A DNA stretch of 16,038 nt, from assembly GCA_039931435.1 (NCBI GenBank), contig JBDTRY010000066.1, positions 1 through 16,038 on the forward strand. Direction: 5' to 3'. Position numbers and translations under genes: made by a program. The notes beneath the pieces are model-generated. The model was given only the letters and a program-made list of their open reading frames with translations, ran no database searches and was not told where the DNA came from. Each line of letters opens with the position of its first letter. Positions within the stretch are counted from its first letter, which is position 1. Shown here in pieces: positions 1-6,791 of the stretch. Origin of the DNA: JBDTRY01 sp039931435. Lineage in GTDB: Bacteria > Acidobacteriota > Thermoanaerobaculia > Gp7-AA8.

Positions 1-807
1 TACTTCCGCGCCTTTCCTGACGCCTTCACTCTGATCTTCGATCGCGATGCGTTTCTTCGACTGATCTGGCCGGTGGTGGTTGTGATCACAGCGGCCTTCA
101 CTGTCTCGTCATGGCGATTCAGCCGGCGCGTCGTACCGCTGATCCTGATCGGCGTATGGATCGCCCTCGCGGGAATCTCGCACGCGGAACGGCACCATTT
201 CTATTACATGTTTGCCGTGGGAGCCTTCCTGGCGGTGCTGTTCTGGACCGCATGGAGAACCCGGGGCCACGGGGCAAGAGCTCTGGCGTCCGTAATTTTT
301 GTGGGAACTCTCATCGCCGCACATCCCACGGCCCATCTGTCGTCGATTGACGGGGTGCGCATTGCCCGCGGGCCGCTTGCGCCGGGATGGAAACAGATGT
401 GGGATATCCCCCGTGCCAGGTACGCTGTCTTTCCCGTAGCGGATGCAGAACATGTCCAGGAGCTTCGAAAATACGTTACCGAACACCTCGGGCCGGGAGA
501 TACCTTTTTCGATTTCACGAATCTGCCGATTCTGTATTTTCTTCTCGATCGGCGTGCGCCGATCCGGCAGTACGAGGTTCCTTTTTATCAATCGGAAGTG
601 TTGCAGCGCGAGGTCATCGCGCGCCTGGACCGCGACAAGGGAGTGCGGCTGGCGGTGATGGCCTTTCCCGGATACGGAGGAATCGATCTCATACCGAACG
701 AGAAGCGGGTGCCGCTGGTCTGGTCGTATCTGAAGGCGCACTTCGAGCCGGCGTTCGAAGAAAAGGGGTTGATTGTGTGGAAGAGGAGAGAGGCGCGGGC
801 GGAGTAG
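1..807 (+). CDS. Membrane protein, GT-C glycosyltransferase-like, C-terminal part
   Basis: The reading frame is open from base 1, so the gene starts outside the window; 268 C-terminal residues are visible, ending in TAG. The first ~105 residues hold about three hydrophobic segments separated by basic loops. The remaining ~165 form a soluble domain with short phrases such as GDTFFDFTNLPILYFLLDRR, followed by a run that reads RQYEVPFYQSE. This layout (membrane helices, then an extracytoplasmic domain with an 'N-x-P-x-x-Y-F' phrase and a Pro-Tyr loop) is typical of the C-terminal portion of GT-C enzymes of the PMT/ArnT type, which transfer sugars from polyprenyl-phosphate donors. The catalytic N-terminal loop lies outside the window, so the assignment is by resemblance only. 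A hypothetical membrane protein of the same architecture is the alternative. No terminator is evident after the stop; a repeat begins 37 nt later. Confidence 0.6.
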   Translation, partial: YFRAFPDAFTLIFDRDAFLRLIWPVVVVITAAFTVSSWRFSRRVVPLILIGVWIALAGISHAERHHFYYMFAVGAFLAVLFWTAWRTRGHGARALASVIFVGTLIAAHPTAHLSSIDGVRIARGPLAPGWKQMWDIPRARYAVFPVADAEHVQELRKYVTEHLGPGDTFFDFTNLPILYFLLDRRAPIRQYEVPFYQSEVLQREVIARLDRDKGVRLAVMAFPGYGGIDLIPNEKRVPLVWSYLKAHFEPAFEEKGLIVWKRREARAE

Positions 808-843
808 CCACCGGATGAAGCGCACCATTCTCGTAGATGAGCA

Positions 844-974
844 CTATGAGCGCCGTCATCCCGAGCGAGAGCGAGGGACCCCAGTGGACGGGGGGCACGA
901 TCCCTGGGGCGCTTACCACCCGCCCCTCTGGTATTCCTCACTCACGTTCGGGATGACGCGTTTGCGAAGCATCG
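844..974 (+). repeat. 131 bp intergenic repeat, left copy of an inverted pair
   Basis: Bases 844-974 align without gaps to the reverse complement of 15881-16011, with about 13 mismatches by eye. The first ~80 bases carry only one mismatch; most differences fall in the right arm. The element is itself a rough palindrome: the left arm reads GTCATCCCGAGCGAGAGCGA and the right arm ends CGTTCGGGATGAC, with a core around GGGGGCACGATCCC. It belongs to the broad class of bacterial repeats starting GTCATCC. Its function is unknown. Confidence 0.85.
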
Positions 975-1028
975 CTTGTTGAATCTCCAGAGCCGACCTC
1001 ATAGGACGCCATGTGAGTTCCTTACCAA

Positions 1029-1065
1029 CGTCGAGCTAAGGATCTCTTCTTCCTTCCCGGTCGCT
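1029..1065 (+). repeat. Degenerate copy of the GTCATCC/GGATCTC repeat family
   Basis: The stretch CGTCGAGCTAAGGATCTC followed by TTCTTCCTTCCCGG matches the inner part of the repeat at 15593-15630 with about three substitutions. The outer GTCATCCTGAAG end is missing, so this looks like a decayed fragment. Confidence 0.6.
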
Positions 1066-1066
1066 C

Positions 1067-1121
1067 AAAAAGGGGAACCGCCGAACGTTGGAATGTTCGG
1101 CCGCTATTTTGGCGGGGTTCC
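1067..1121 (-). terminator. Probable Rho-independent terminator of the nfeD-slipin operon
   Basis: On the minus strand, GCCGAAC (1101-1095) pairs with GTTCGGC (1086-1080) around an 8-nt loop. An outer stem GGAACC/GGTTCC (1121-1116 with 1079-1074) encloses it. The transcript then reads CC followed by five U (1071-1067). The slipin stop codon (1106-1104) lies inside the outer stem, so the hairpin would overlap the end of the gene. The U-tract is short, which limits confidence. Confidence 0.45.
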
Positions 1122-1889
1122 ACCTTCGCCCACGTCTTTTCCGATCAGGCGCGTCAGGCCGGCGAGCAGGTCTACCGGCAGCGGGAACACGATCGTGGTG
1201 TTCTTCTCCACGCCGATCTCCGTCAGCGTCTGCAGGTATCGGAGCTGAATTGTTACCGGCTCGGCGGCCATCATATGCGCGGCCTGCACCAGCTGCTTTG
1301 CAGCCTGAAACTCGCCCTCGGCATGAATGATCTTCGAGCGCTTTTCCCGCTCGGCTTCGGCCTGGCGGGCGATGGCCCTCATCATCTGCTCGGGAATGTC
1401 CACCTGCTTCACTTCCACGTTGATCACCTTCACGCCCCAGGGTGCGGTGTGCTTGTCCAGGATTTCCTGAATGCGCATATTCAACTTCTCCCGTTCCATG
1501 AGCAGGTCATCCAGTTCCACTTCGCCGAGGACCGAGCGCAGCGTGGTCTGGGCGAACTGGAAGGTCTGAAAAATGTAGTCCTCGACTTCGACGACTGCCT
1601 TCCGTGGTTCGATGACACGGAGGAAGATCACGGCGTTCACCTTCAGGGTGACGTTGTCACGGGTGATGACATCCTGAGGCGGTACCTCCAGTGCGATCTG
1701 CCGGAGCGAGATGCGCACCATGCGATCGATGGGGAAGAAAACGAAGATCACCCCGGGACCCTTCGCTTCGTCGAGCAGCCGTCCGAGACGGAAGATCACG
1801 GCCCGCTCGTACTCGGCGAGAATCTTGATCGATCCGAAAAGGTAGAGCACGAGAATGGCGATGACGACAGTGAATCCGAAGCTGATCAT
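1104..1889 (-). CDS. Slipin / stomatin-like SPFH-domain membrane protein
   Basis: A 261-residue prokaryotic slipin: a membrane-anchored SPFH/Band-7 protein that oligomerises at the inner membrane and is the usual partner of NfeD-type proteases. Residues 1-20 form one hydrophobic anchor. The SPFH domain follows from about residue 25 (EYERAVIFRLGRL, a stomatin signature) to about 180, then an Ala/Glu-rich helical stretch (RQAEAEREKRSKI, about 175-210). The C-terminal part ends in a hydrophobic cluster TTIVFPLP (231-238). In the archaeal pair PH1510/PH1511, the protease cuts the slipin in the equivalent cluster. The ATG at 1889 is chosen because GGAGG (1898-1894) lies 4 nt upstream; the frame is open upstream but that extension has no such site. 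It follows nfeD by 79 nt, probably in one transcript. Confidence 0.93.
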   Translation of the reverse strand: MISFGFTVVIAILVLYLFGSIKILAEYERAVIFRLGRLLDEAKGPGVIFVFFPIDRMVRISLRQIALEVPPQDVITRDNVTLKVNAVIFLRVIEPRKAVVEVEDYIFQTFQFAQTTLRSVLGEVELDDLLMEREKLNMRIQEILDKHTAPWGVKVINVEVKQVDIPEQMMRAIARQAEAEREKRSKIIHAEGEFQAAKQLVQAAHMMAAEPVTIQLRYLQTLTEIGVEKNTTIVFPLPVDLLAGLTRLIGKDVGEGGTPPK

Positions 1890-1893
1890 GAAA

Positions 1894-1898
1894 CCTCC
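1894..1898 (-). promoter_or_regulatory. Shine-Dalgarno site fixing the slipin start
   Basis: GGAGG on the minus strand lies 4 nt before the ATG at 1889. It supports that start over longer in-frame alternatives reaching 2003, which would overlap the end of nfeD. Confidence 0.7.
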
Positions 1899-1968
1899 GT
1901 TGTGATTGCGTTGGAACGAATGCCACAGCCGAGCGGCCGAAAACAGAGTTGCGACTGCAGATCCGTTC

Positions 1969-3318
1969 TCATGTGGGAGCAGAATCTTCCAATCCGGGTC
2001 CATTCGGGCTCCCGGTCCCGGCGATCTGCGAAGGGACGGCGACAGGCTCGACCTTCAGTTCCAGCCCGTTGATGGCGCGAACCACCACGGACTCTCCCAC
2101 GGCCACGTTCACGGGCGACAGGGCCGACCAGGTCTCGCCGTGCACGAAGATCCGTCCTCCCGGTGTCAGAGCAGTCTCGGCGATCCCGATCTCGCCGATC
2201 ATTCCCTGCATTCCCGTGACGACCTGCCTGCCGTGCGAGCGAACGATCAGCGTAACGAGAAATACGGCGATGATTCCGAAGGGGATGCTCACGGACAGCG
2301 CAGTGATCCAATGAACGCGCATCTCCGGGATGGGGCCATTGACCAGCAGCAGGCCACCAAAAAACATGGCGACGACGCCACCCGCACCGAGCACTCCGTG
2401 ACTGGTGATGAATCCTTCCAGAACGAAAAGGATGAAGGCCAGCAGGATCAGGGCAAAGGCCGCGTACCGTGTCGGGAGAATGTTCAGGGCGAAGATGGCC
2501 AGGATGATACTCAAGCCCCCGACGACGCCCGGCAGAACTGCTCCGGGATGATTGAATTCGGCCCAGAGACCGAGGATGCCCAGGGCCAGGAGTACGAAGG
2601 CGACGTTCGGATCCATCAGAAATGAGAGCACCTGTTCGCGCATCGTCATTTCGGACGTGACCACCCTTGCAGAGTTCAGTACCAGTTGTTGTTTGTCACC
2701 ATTGAAGCGCGTCACGGGCTTCGCGGAGATCTGCTGAAAGAGATCGCGCTGATCGCGGGCCACGATGTTGATCAGTCCGAGTTGAAGCGCTTCCTCGTCG
2801 GTGAAGGATTTCGACTGCAGAACCGCACTCTCGGCCACCTTCACATTACGGCCCCTGTGAGTGGCCACGGATCGCATGAACGCCGCCGAGTCATTCTCCA
2901 TCTTCTGGCGCATGACGTCGTCGGGTTTCTGCCCCAGCAGTACGGGGTGAGAGGCGCCGGTATTCGTGCCCGGGGCCATGGCGGCGATATCGGCGGACTC
3001 GAGGATGAAGAATCCAGCGGACGCTGCGCGGCTTCCCGAGGGGGTGACCCAGACGATCACGGGCACGCGCGAGGCGGTGATGGCATTGACGATCTTTCGT
3101 GTAGAGCTTTCCAGGCCGCCGGGGGTACGCAGCTCGATGAGGAGCGCCTGATACGGCTTGCGTCCAGCCTCGTCGATCGAGCGGCTGATGAACTCCTGGG
3201 ATGCCGGGTGGATCGTATCGTCAACCACGATCCGCAGAACGTCCGCGAATCCTGCGACCGGACTGAGGAGCAGGAGGGTTGTGGCAAGAAGTCGGAATGC
3301 TTTCGTGAGGTTGGTCAT
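1969..3318 (-). CDS. nfeD: NfeD family membrane-bound serine protease (ClpP-class), full-length
   Basis: A 449-residue long-form NfeD protein: a signal peptide (1-25), a ClpP/crotonase-fold protease domain (about 26-215), four or five membrane helices (about 237-360) and a C-terminal OB-fold NfeD domain (about 366-430). The catalytic dyad is visible: Ser100 in GSRAASAGF and Lys139 in RQKMEND, close to Ser97/Lys138 of Pyrococcus PH1510, which cleaves its slipin partner. The phrase SADIAAMAPGTNTGASHPV is characteristic of the family. The partner gene lies directly downstream. The start at 3318 places the signal peptide at the N-terminus. An in-frame ATG at 3366 would add 16 basic residues, and neither start has a clear Shine-Dalgarno site. 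The proposed role is membrane-protein quality control, by analogy with the family. Confidence 0.93.
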   Translation of the reverse strand: MTNLTKAFRLLATTLLLLSPVAGFADVLRIVVDDTIHPASQEFISRSIDEAGRKPYQALLIELRTPGGLESSTRKIVNAITASRVPVIVWVTPSGSRAASAGFFILESADIAAMAPGTNTGASHPVLLGQKPDDVMRQKMENDSAAFMRSVATHRGRNVKVAESAVLQSKSFTDEEALQLGLINIVARDQRDLFQQISAKPVTRFNGDKQQLVLNSARVVTSEMTMREQVLSFLMDPNVAFVLLALGILGLWAEFNHPGAVLPGVVGGLSIILAIFALNILPTRYAAFALILLAFILFVLEGFITSHGVLGAGGVVAMFFGGLLLVNGPIPEMRVHWITALSVSIPFGIIAVFLVTLIVRSHGRQVVTGMQGMIGEIGIAETALTPGGRIFVHGETWSALSPVNVAVGESVVVRAINGLELKVEPVAVPSQIAGTGSPNGPGLEDSAPT

Positions 3319-3416
3319 GGTTTTGTCATGAATCCGGCGCGGAGGGCGGTTCCTGTTCCCAGCCATTATTCATCGTTTCGAGTTTGAGCGTATTTTCCGG
3401 CCGGAAGGTCACTGGT

Positions 3417-3523
3417 CGTAGGGCGGCATGGCATGCGGCCGGTATTCTTCCTGAAGGCTGCGACCGGTTGATTCGGCGGGTGGATGGCAAAGGGTACCGG
3501 CCGCACGCCGTGCGGCCCTACGA
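3417..3523. repeat. REPIN-like element, copy A
   Basis: Two REP-type hairpins face each other. The left arm begins GTAG followed by GGCGGCATGGCATGCGGCC and then GGTATTCTTC. The right arm is its near inverse, TACCGGCCGCACGCCGTGC then GGCCCTAC, ending with the complement of GTAG. Between the arms lie about 40 less conserved bases. The same structure recurs at 6156-6266 and 10214-10325. It sits in the divergent gap between nfeD and the EEP gene. Confidence 0.85.
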
Positions 3524-3578
3524 GCGGTGGTGGCGCCGGTCGAAATTGCCAAGGCACCGGTTTCGCTATCGACGGGGT

Positions 3579-4313
3579 ATGGCTCCCGAGGCAAGTGCCG
3601 TGGTCATGTCCTACAACATCAGGGGAAGCAGCGCTTTGCGCCGCTCTGCACACCTGGTCGAGATCGCGGACGTAATCCAGAAATCGACCGCGGATATCGT
3701 CGGCCTCCAGGAGGTTCACCGTTCCGGGACCGCCCGCGGGCACCAGGACCAGGCGGCGGATCTGGCGCGACTTACGGGCATGACGCCCCTTTTCGGACAG
3801 AGCTTCGAGCACGGTCGGGGAGATTTCGGAAATCTGCTTCTCACGCGCCAGCCCGCCTCGCTCACGGCCATTCACCGGCTTCCGGGTCGCGGTGAGCCTC
3901 GCACTTTGCTCGAGGCGCGGGTCGATCTCTCCGGTTCAACGCTGCGCGTCTTCGTGGTGCACCTGGCCGCATGGTGGCCCCTGGGCCGCGCAAACCGTCT
4001 GGCGCAGACAGCCGCGGTTGCTGGGTTCGTCTCATCCGCGGAAGGACCCTTCGTCCTCCTCGGTGACTTCAACACGACGCCCGGCAGTCGCGAGCTTCGC
4101 CAGTTCCATTCCGGGAGACTGGTGACGTCCTGCTTTCCCGATCGATCGGCCACACACCGGACCTCGCGGCGATGTCTCGATTACATTTTCGTGCATCCCG
4201 GCATGGCCGTGGAGTCGGCCTCGGTGCTGCGCACGGGTCCTTCGGATCACTGGCCGCTTCTCGCGAAATTGCGATGGGATCATGCCCCGATCGCTGAAAT
4301 TAGTGCACGCTGA
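3579..4313 (+). CDS. Endonuclease/exonuclease/phosphatase (EEP) family hydrolase
   Basis: A 244-residue stand-alone EEP-fold protein: a metal-dependent phosphodiesterase related to exonuclease III, DNase I and sphingomyelinases. The usual landmarks appear in order: SYNIRG (Asn13), GLQEVH (Glu45, metal ligand), GNLLLTR (85-90), VVHLAAWW (His128), LLGDFNTTPG (Asp163, Asn165), CLDYIFVHP (Asp201) and PSDHWPL (Asp223-His224). All expected catalytic residues are present. There is no signal peptide, so it is probably cytoplasmic. The substrate cannot be read from the sequence; nucleic acid, phosphoinositide-like lipid or another phosphodiester is possible. The start at 3579 is chosen because it lies after repeat copy A and keeps the first strand intact; ATG 3606 is an alternative. 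The last 14 nt overlap the 3' end of the opposite-strand AAA+ gene. Confidence 0.88.
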   Translation: MAPEASAVVMSYNIRGSSALRRSAHLVEIADVIQKSTADIVGLQEVHRSGTARGHQDQAADLARLTGMTPLFGQSFEHGRGDFGNLLLTRQPASLTAIHRLPGRGEPRTLLEARVDLSGSTLRVFVVHLAAWWPLGRANRLAQTAAVAGFVSSAEGPFVLLGDFNTTPGSRELRQFHSGRLVTSCFPDRSATHRTSRRCLDYIFVHPGMAVESASVLRTGPSDHWPLLAKLRWDHAPIAEISAR

Positions 4314-5790
4314 CGAAGCGTCCCCGGGCCAGGTCTCGGATTCTCTCGAGATCCTCGGAACGGGACCGGGACAGCGGTACGGCGGATGAAACTTCCGCCT
4401 CGAGCAGAGCGGAGTTCAGCGAGCACTTCTCGTGCAGCGAGCGGTAAAGCGCGGCGATGACTGCCTGTTCGATCTCTGCGCCGCTGAAGCCATCGGCGGC
4501 GCTGACGAGGGCATCGAGGTCGAACGATTGCGGAGACTGTTTGCGGAGAGCGAGATGAATCTCGAAAATCGTCCTGCGCTCACGTTCGTCCGGCAGGTCG
4601 ACAAAAAAGAGCTGGTCGAACCGCCCTTTCCTCAGAAGTTCCGGGGGAACTCGCATCAGATCGTTGGCTACGCCGACAACGAAGACTTCGGAGTTCTTCT
4701 CCTGGAGCCAGGTCAGAAACGAACCGAACATACGCTGTGAGAGGCCAGCATCGCTCTCGCCCGATCCACTCACCGAGAACATCTTCTCGATTTCATCGAT
4801 CCAGAAGATGCATGGCGCCATCGATTCCGCGAGGGCGATGGCCTTCCTGAAGTTCTTTTCTGTCTCACCGATGTACTTTTCGTAGAGCCTGCCGGCGTCC
4901 AGTTTGAGTAGTGGCAATTGCCATTGCCGGGCGATGAACTTCGCGGCCAGGGACTTGCCGCATCCGGGCATGCCCACGATCATTGCTCCCCGCGGCGGAG
5001 TGAGGCCGATGCGCTGCGCCTCAGCGGTGTAGCCGGCACGGCTCGTTTCCAGCCAGGCTTTCAGCTTCTCGAAGCCTCCCAGCTCCACGGCGTTCTGCTC
5101 CCATGGCCTGAACTCGAGGACGCCTCCGGACTCGATCATCTTGCCCTTGTGATCGATGATCTTGCGGATGTCGTCCCGATTGAGCTTGTGGTCTTCGACA
5201 ATGGCGAAGGCAATGGCCTGCCGCGCCTGGCTCAATGTCAGCCCTGTAAGAGCGCGCACCAGGCCGTCGAGATCTTCCGTGGTGAGTCTGATGTCGAAAC
5301 GGATGCGTGTGGCCAGCGACTGCACGACGTTCTGGACGAGTTGTTTCAGCTCCTGCCGGTCTGGAAGCGCCAGATTGAGCCGGACCGTGAGCTGTTCGAT
5401 GTCGCGCGGAAGCTCGATGGGGTCGCCGCTGAGGACGATTGTGGATCGCGAGGAGGAAAACGCCGAGGCCACGTCCCGAAAGGCGCGGCAGTGCTTCGGA
5501 GAGTTCAGGTGCACGGCGAAGTCCTTCAGAAGATAGACTCCGCCACCGTTCTCGCCCTGCAGATATCGCAGAAGAATGAGTGGGTCTTCGGTGTTGCTCA
5601 ACGTCGAGAGTGCACCGTGCCTTCTCATCCCCTCGGTAATCGACCATTCGTAGAGCGGGACGGAAAGGGCCACGCAGGCGGCCACGAGCAGATCCACGAC
5701 GCGCTGTTCCTCGACCGTCTCGCAGGCAACGATCGGATGATAGGAGAGGACGAGCGACTCGAGGTCGTGCAGGGTGGCGGCCGAGCTCAT
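4300..5790 (-). CDS. Ycf46-like AAA+ ATPase
   Basis: A 496-residue AAA+ protein resembling chloroplast/cyanobacterial Ycf46. The N-terminal ~230 residues form a divergent module that looks like an inactive ATPase fold, with a helical segment before the main domain. The active module spans about 235-455: Walker A GMPGCGKS (273-280), Walker B FWIDEIEK (Asp332, Glu333), sensor-1 Asn376 in VGVANDL, arginine finger RKGRFD (387-392) and sensor-2-side FSGAEIEQA (435-443). The phrases WQLPLLKLDAGRL and WLQEKNSEVFVV closely follow Ycf46. AAA+ proteins remodel protein complexes using ATP. In cyanobacteria, Ycf46 has been linked to regulation of CO2/bicarbonate use, but its target is unsettled. The start at 5790 forms an ATGA overlap with the stop of the upstream yciH-like gene and has GGAAG just before it. 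That implies translational coupling. Confidence 0.9.
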   Translation of the reverse strand: MSSAATLHDLESLVLSYHPIVACETVEEQRVVDLLVAACVALSVPLYEWSITEGMRRHGALSTLSNTEDPLILLRYLQGENGGGVYLLKDFAVHLNSPKHCRAFRDVASAFSSSRSTIVLSGDPIELPRDIEQLTVRLNLALPDRQELKQLVQNVVQSLATRIRFDIRLTTEDLDGLVRALTGLTLSQARQAIAFAIVEDHKLNRDDIRKIIDHKGKMIESGGVLEFRPWEQNAVELGGFEKLKAWLETSRAGYTAEAQRIGLTPPRGAMIVGMPGCGKSLAAKFIARQWQLPLLKLDAGRLYEKYIGETEKNFRKAIALAESMAPCIFWIDEIEKMFSVSGSGESDAGLSQRMFGSFLTWLQEKNSEVFVVGVANDLMRVPPELLRKGRFDQLFFVDLPDERERRTIFEIHLALRKQSPQSFDLDALVSAADGFSGAEIEQAVIAALYRSLHEKCSLNSALLEAEVSSAVPLSRSRSEDLERIRDLARGRFVSVH

Positions 5791-6122
5791 ATCTTCCGGA
5801 CTTTGAATCCCAGTTGCTCGAGGAACATCGCTACGGAAGAAATGTGATCGCCCTGGATCTCGATCTCCTGCGCGGTGCTCGTGCCGCCGGCTCCGCACTT
5901 CTGTTTCAGCTGCTGTTCGATCTTTGCCAGCGAGGGGGGCTGCAGTGCAAAGCCGCGGGCCACGGTAACTGTCTTGCCGCGCCGGCGTTTGCGATCGAGA
6001 GAGACGCGGATGGTCTGTTTTTCATGCGGGAGGCTGAGCGCCGATTGTCCGGTCGATTCACGCTGGCGCCGGGCTTCTTCCGGATCGCTCGTGTACACGA
6101 GTTTCGCGTCACGGCGGTTCAT
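5787..6122 (-). CDS. yciH: YciH/SUI1 (eIF1-like) translation factor homologue
   Basis: A 111-residue protein of the SUI1/eIF1 family. The conserved C-terminal fold runs from about residue 35: IRVSLDRKRRRGKTVT carries the basic loop (RRRGK, 46-50), and KQKCGAGGTSTAQEIEIQGD (73-92) is the hallmark YciH segment. Residues 1-30 are a charged, probably flexible extension. In E. coli, YciH binds the 30S subunit and influences initiation fidelity and translation under stress. The only Cys (76) is in the position that often holds a Cys in bacterial members. The ATG at 6122 is the first in frame and its Shine-Dalgarno is weak. The stop codon overlaps the start of the Ycf46-like ATPase (ATGA), so the two proteins are probably made together. 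Confidence 0.92.
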   Translation of the reverse strand: MNRRDAKLVYTSDPEEARRQRESTGQSALSLPHEKQTIRVSLDRKRRRGKTVTVARGFALQPPSLAKIEQQLKQKCGAGGTSTAQEIEIQGDHISSVAMFLEQLGFKVRKI

Positions 6123-6155
6123 GGTCGAAGGTTAGCAGATCCCTGCCATGAATAT

Positions 6156-6266
6156 CGCAGGACGCATGGCATGCGGCGGGTATTCTTCACGGATGTGCAT
6201 CCGCTTGATGAGTGGACAGAAGGGAAGGGCGGAAAGGGTGCCGGCCGCACGCCGTGCGGCCCTACG
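6156..6266. repeat. REPIN-like element, copy B
   Basis: Same two-arm structure as 3417-3523. The left arm is eroded: the GTAG mark reads GCAG and one base is missing after it. The right arm, GCCGGCCGCACGCCGTGC followed by GGCCCTAC, is intact. The centre (about 40 nt) differs from the other copies. It lies between the start of yciH and the stop of the PilZ gene. Confidence 0.82.
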
Positions 6267-6296
6267 GGCGGTTGGCAGGGTATTGCGACGGTCAGT

Positions 6297-6737
6297 TCAT
6301 TTCAGTTTGTTCATCAGCCAAACCATCAGCGGCACGTTGCCGACCTTCGCCGGAAGCGTTCCGTCGGCGAAGGAACGTCCTTCCTGGAGGGCGAGGGTAA
6401 CGTGCGCGTCGACGACTTCCTTGAGCGAGGCGATGGCCATGGGATCGGCGTTTTCGAATTCCAGCCCGCTCTGGTAGATGGGGATTCCCTTCACCCCTTC
6501 GGTGTATCCCATCAGTCCACAGCGCGTGACGTGCGCCGGAAGAGTGATCTCCTTTTGATCCCACTCGATCTGAAGCCGGATTCTGCTTCCCCTGGACATG
6601 GCGAAGCTGTGTTCGATGCAGGCGCCGGCAACGCTCAGGTCGAGAACGCGCACCTTGCGAGCGCGTACGAGTCCTTTCAGTGCCTGAGCAAATCGTAGAC
6701 GTTGTACAGTGCGGCGTTCTCGGGTGACCTCGCGCAT
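6297..6737 (-). CDS. PilZ-domain protein (putative c-di-GMP receptor)
   Basis: A 146-residue single-domain PilZ protein. The c-di-GMP-binding signature is present: RxxxR at Arg9-Arg13 (RTVQR) and DxSxxG at Asp33-Ser35-Gly38 (LDLSVAGACIEH), followed by the beta-barrel strand pattern and a hydrophobic strand SGLEFENAD (88-96). The C-terminal ~45 residues are helical and lack a known effector domain. Proteins of this type couple c-di-GMP to motility, exopolysaccharide or other outputs through partners; the partner is not evident here. It is divergent from the TrmN6-like gene with only 54 nt between start codons. There is no Shine-Dalgarno. A TATAAT lies 11 nt upstream of the ATG, suggesting a nearly leaderless message. 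Confidence 0.85.
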   Translation of the reverse strand: MREVTRERRTVQRLRFAQALKGLVRARKVRVLDLSVAGACIEHSFAMSRGSRIRLQIEWDQKEITLPAHVTRCGLMGYTEGVKGIPIYQSGLEFENADPMAIASLKEVVDAHVTLALQEGRSFADGTLPAKVGNVPLMVWLMNKLK

Positions 6738-6748
6738 CGGGGTCGCCG

Positions 6749-6754
6749 ATTATA
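6749..6754 (-). promoter_or_regulatory. Candidate -10 box for the PilZ gene
   Basis: A perfect TATAAT on the minus strand lies 11 nt before the PilZ ATG, which is notable in GC-rich DNA. I find no good TTGACA-type -35 at the right distance. If used, the mRNA leader would be only about 5 nt, consistent with the missing Shine-Dalgarno. Confidence 0.35.
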
Positions 6755-6791
6755 CCGCCACAGGCTCGACAGGAGCTGTTGGGGAAACAAC

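Larger units (their letters stand above)
808..1066. other. Intergenic region filled with repeats, no gene
   Basis: I see no credible coding sequence here. The space holds the 131 bp repeat copy at 844-974 and a decayed piece of the GTCATCC/GGATCTC family at 1029-1065. It then runs into the probable terminator of the nfeD-slipin operon. Short open frames in this stretch are by-products of the repeats. Confidence 0.6.

Noticed and set aside
1275..2072. 265-codon plus-strand frame opposite slipin and the nfeD 3' end
   Set aside because: It spans two real genes on the other strand and their spacer, with a His/Asp-rich composition typical of a complementary-strand shadow.
3384..3578. N-terminal extension of the EEP gene from a TTG at 3384
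   Set aside because: The extra 65 codons run straight through REPIN copy A and give an Arg-rich, unconserved sequence. The EEP fold begins right after ATG 3579.
4918..5847. 309-codon plus-strand frame opposite the Ycf46-like ATPase
   Set aside because: The minus strand carries intact Walker A, Walker B and arginine-finger motifs; the plus-strand frame has none and no ribosome site.
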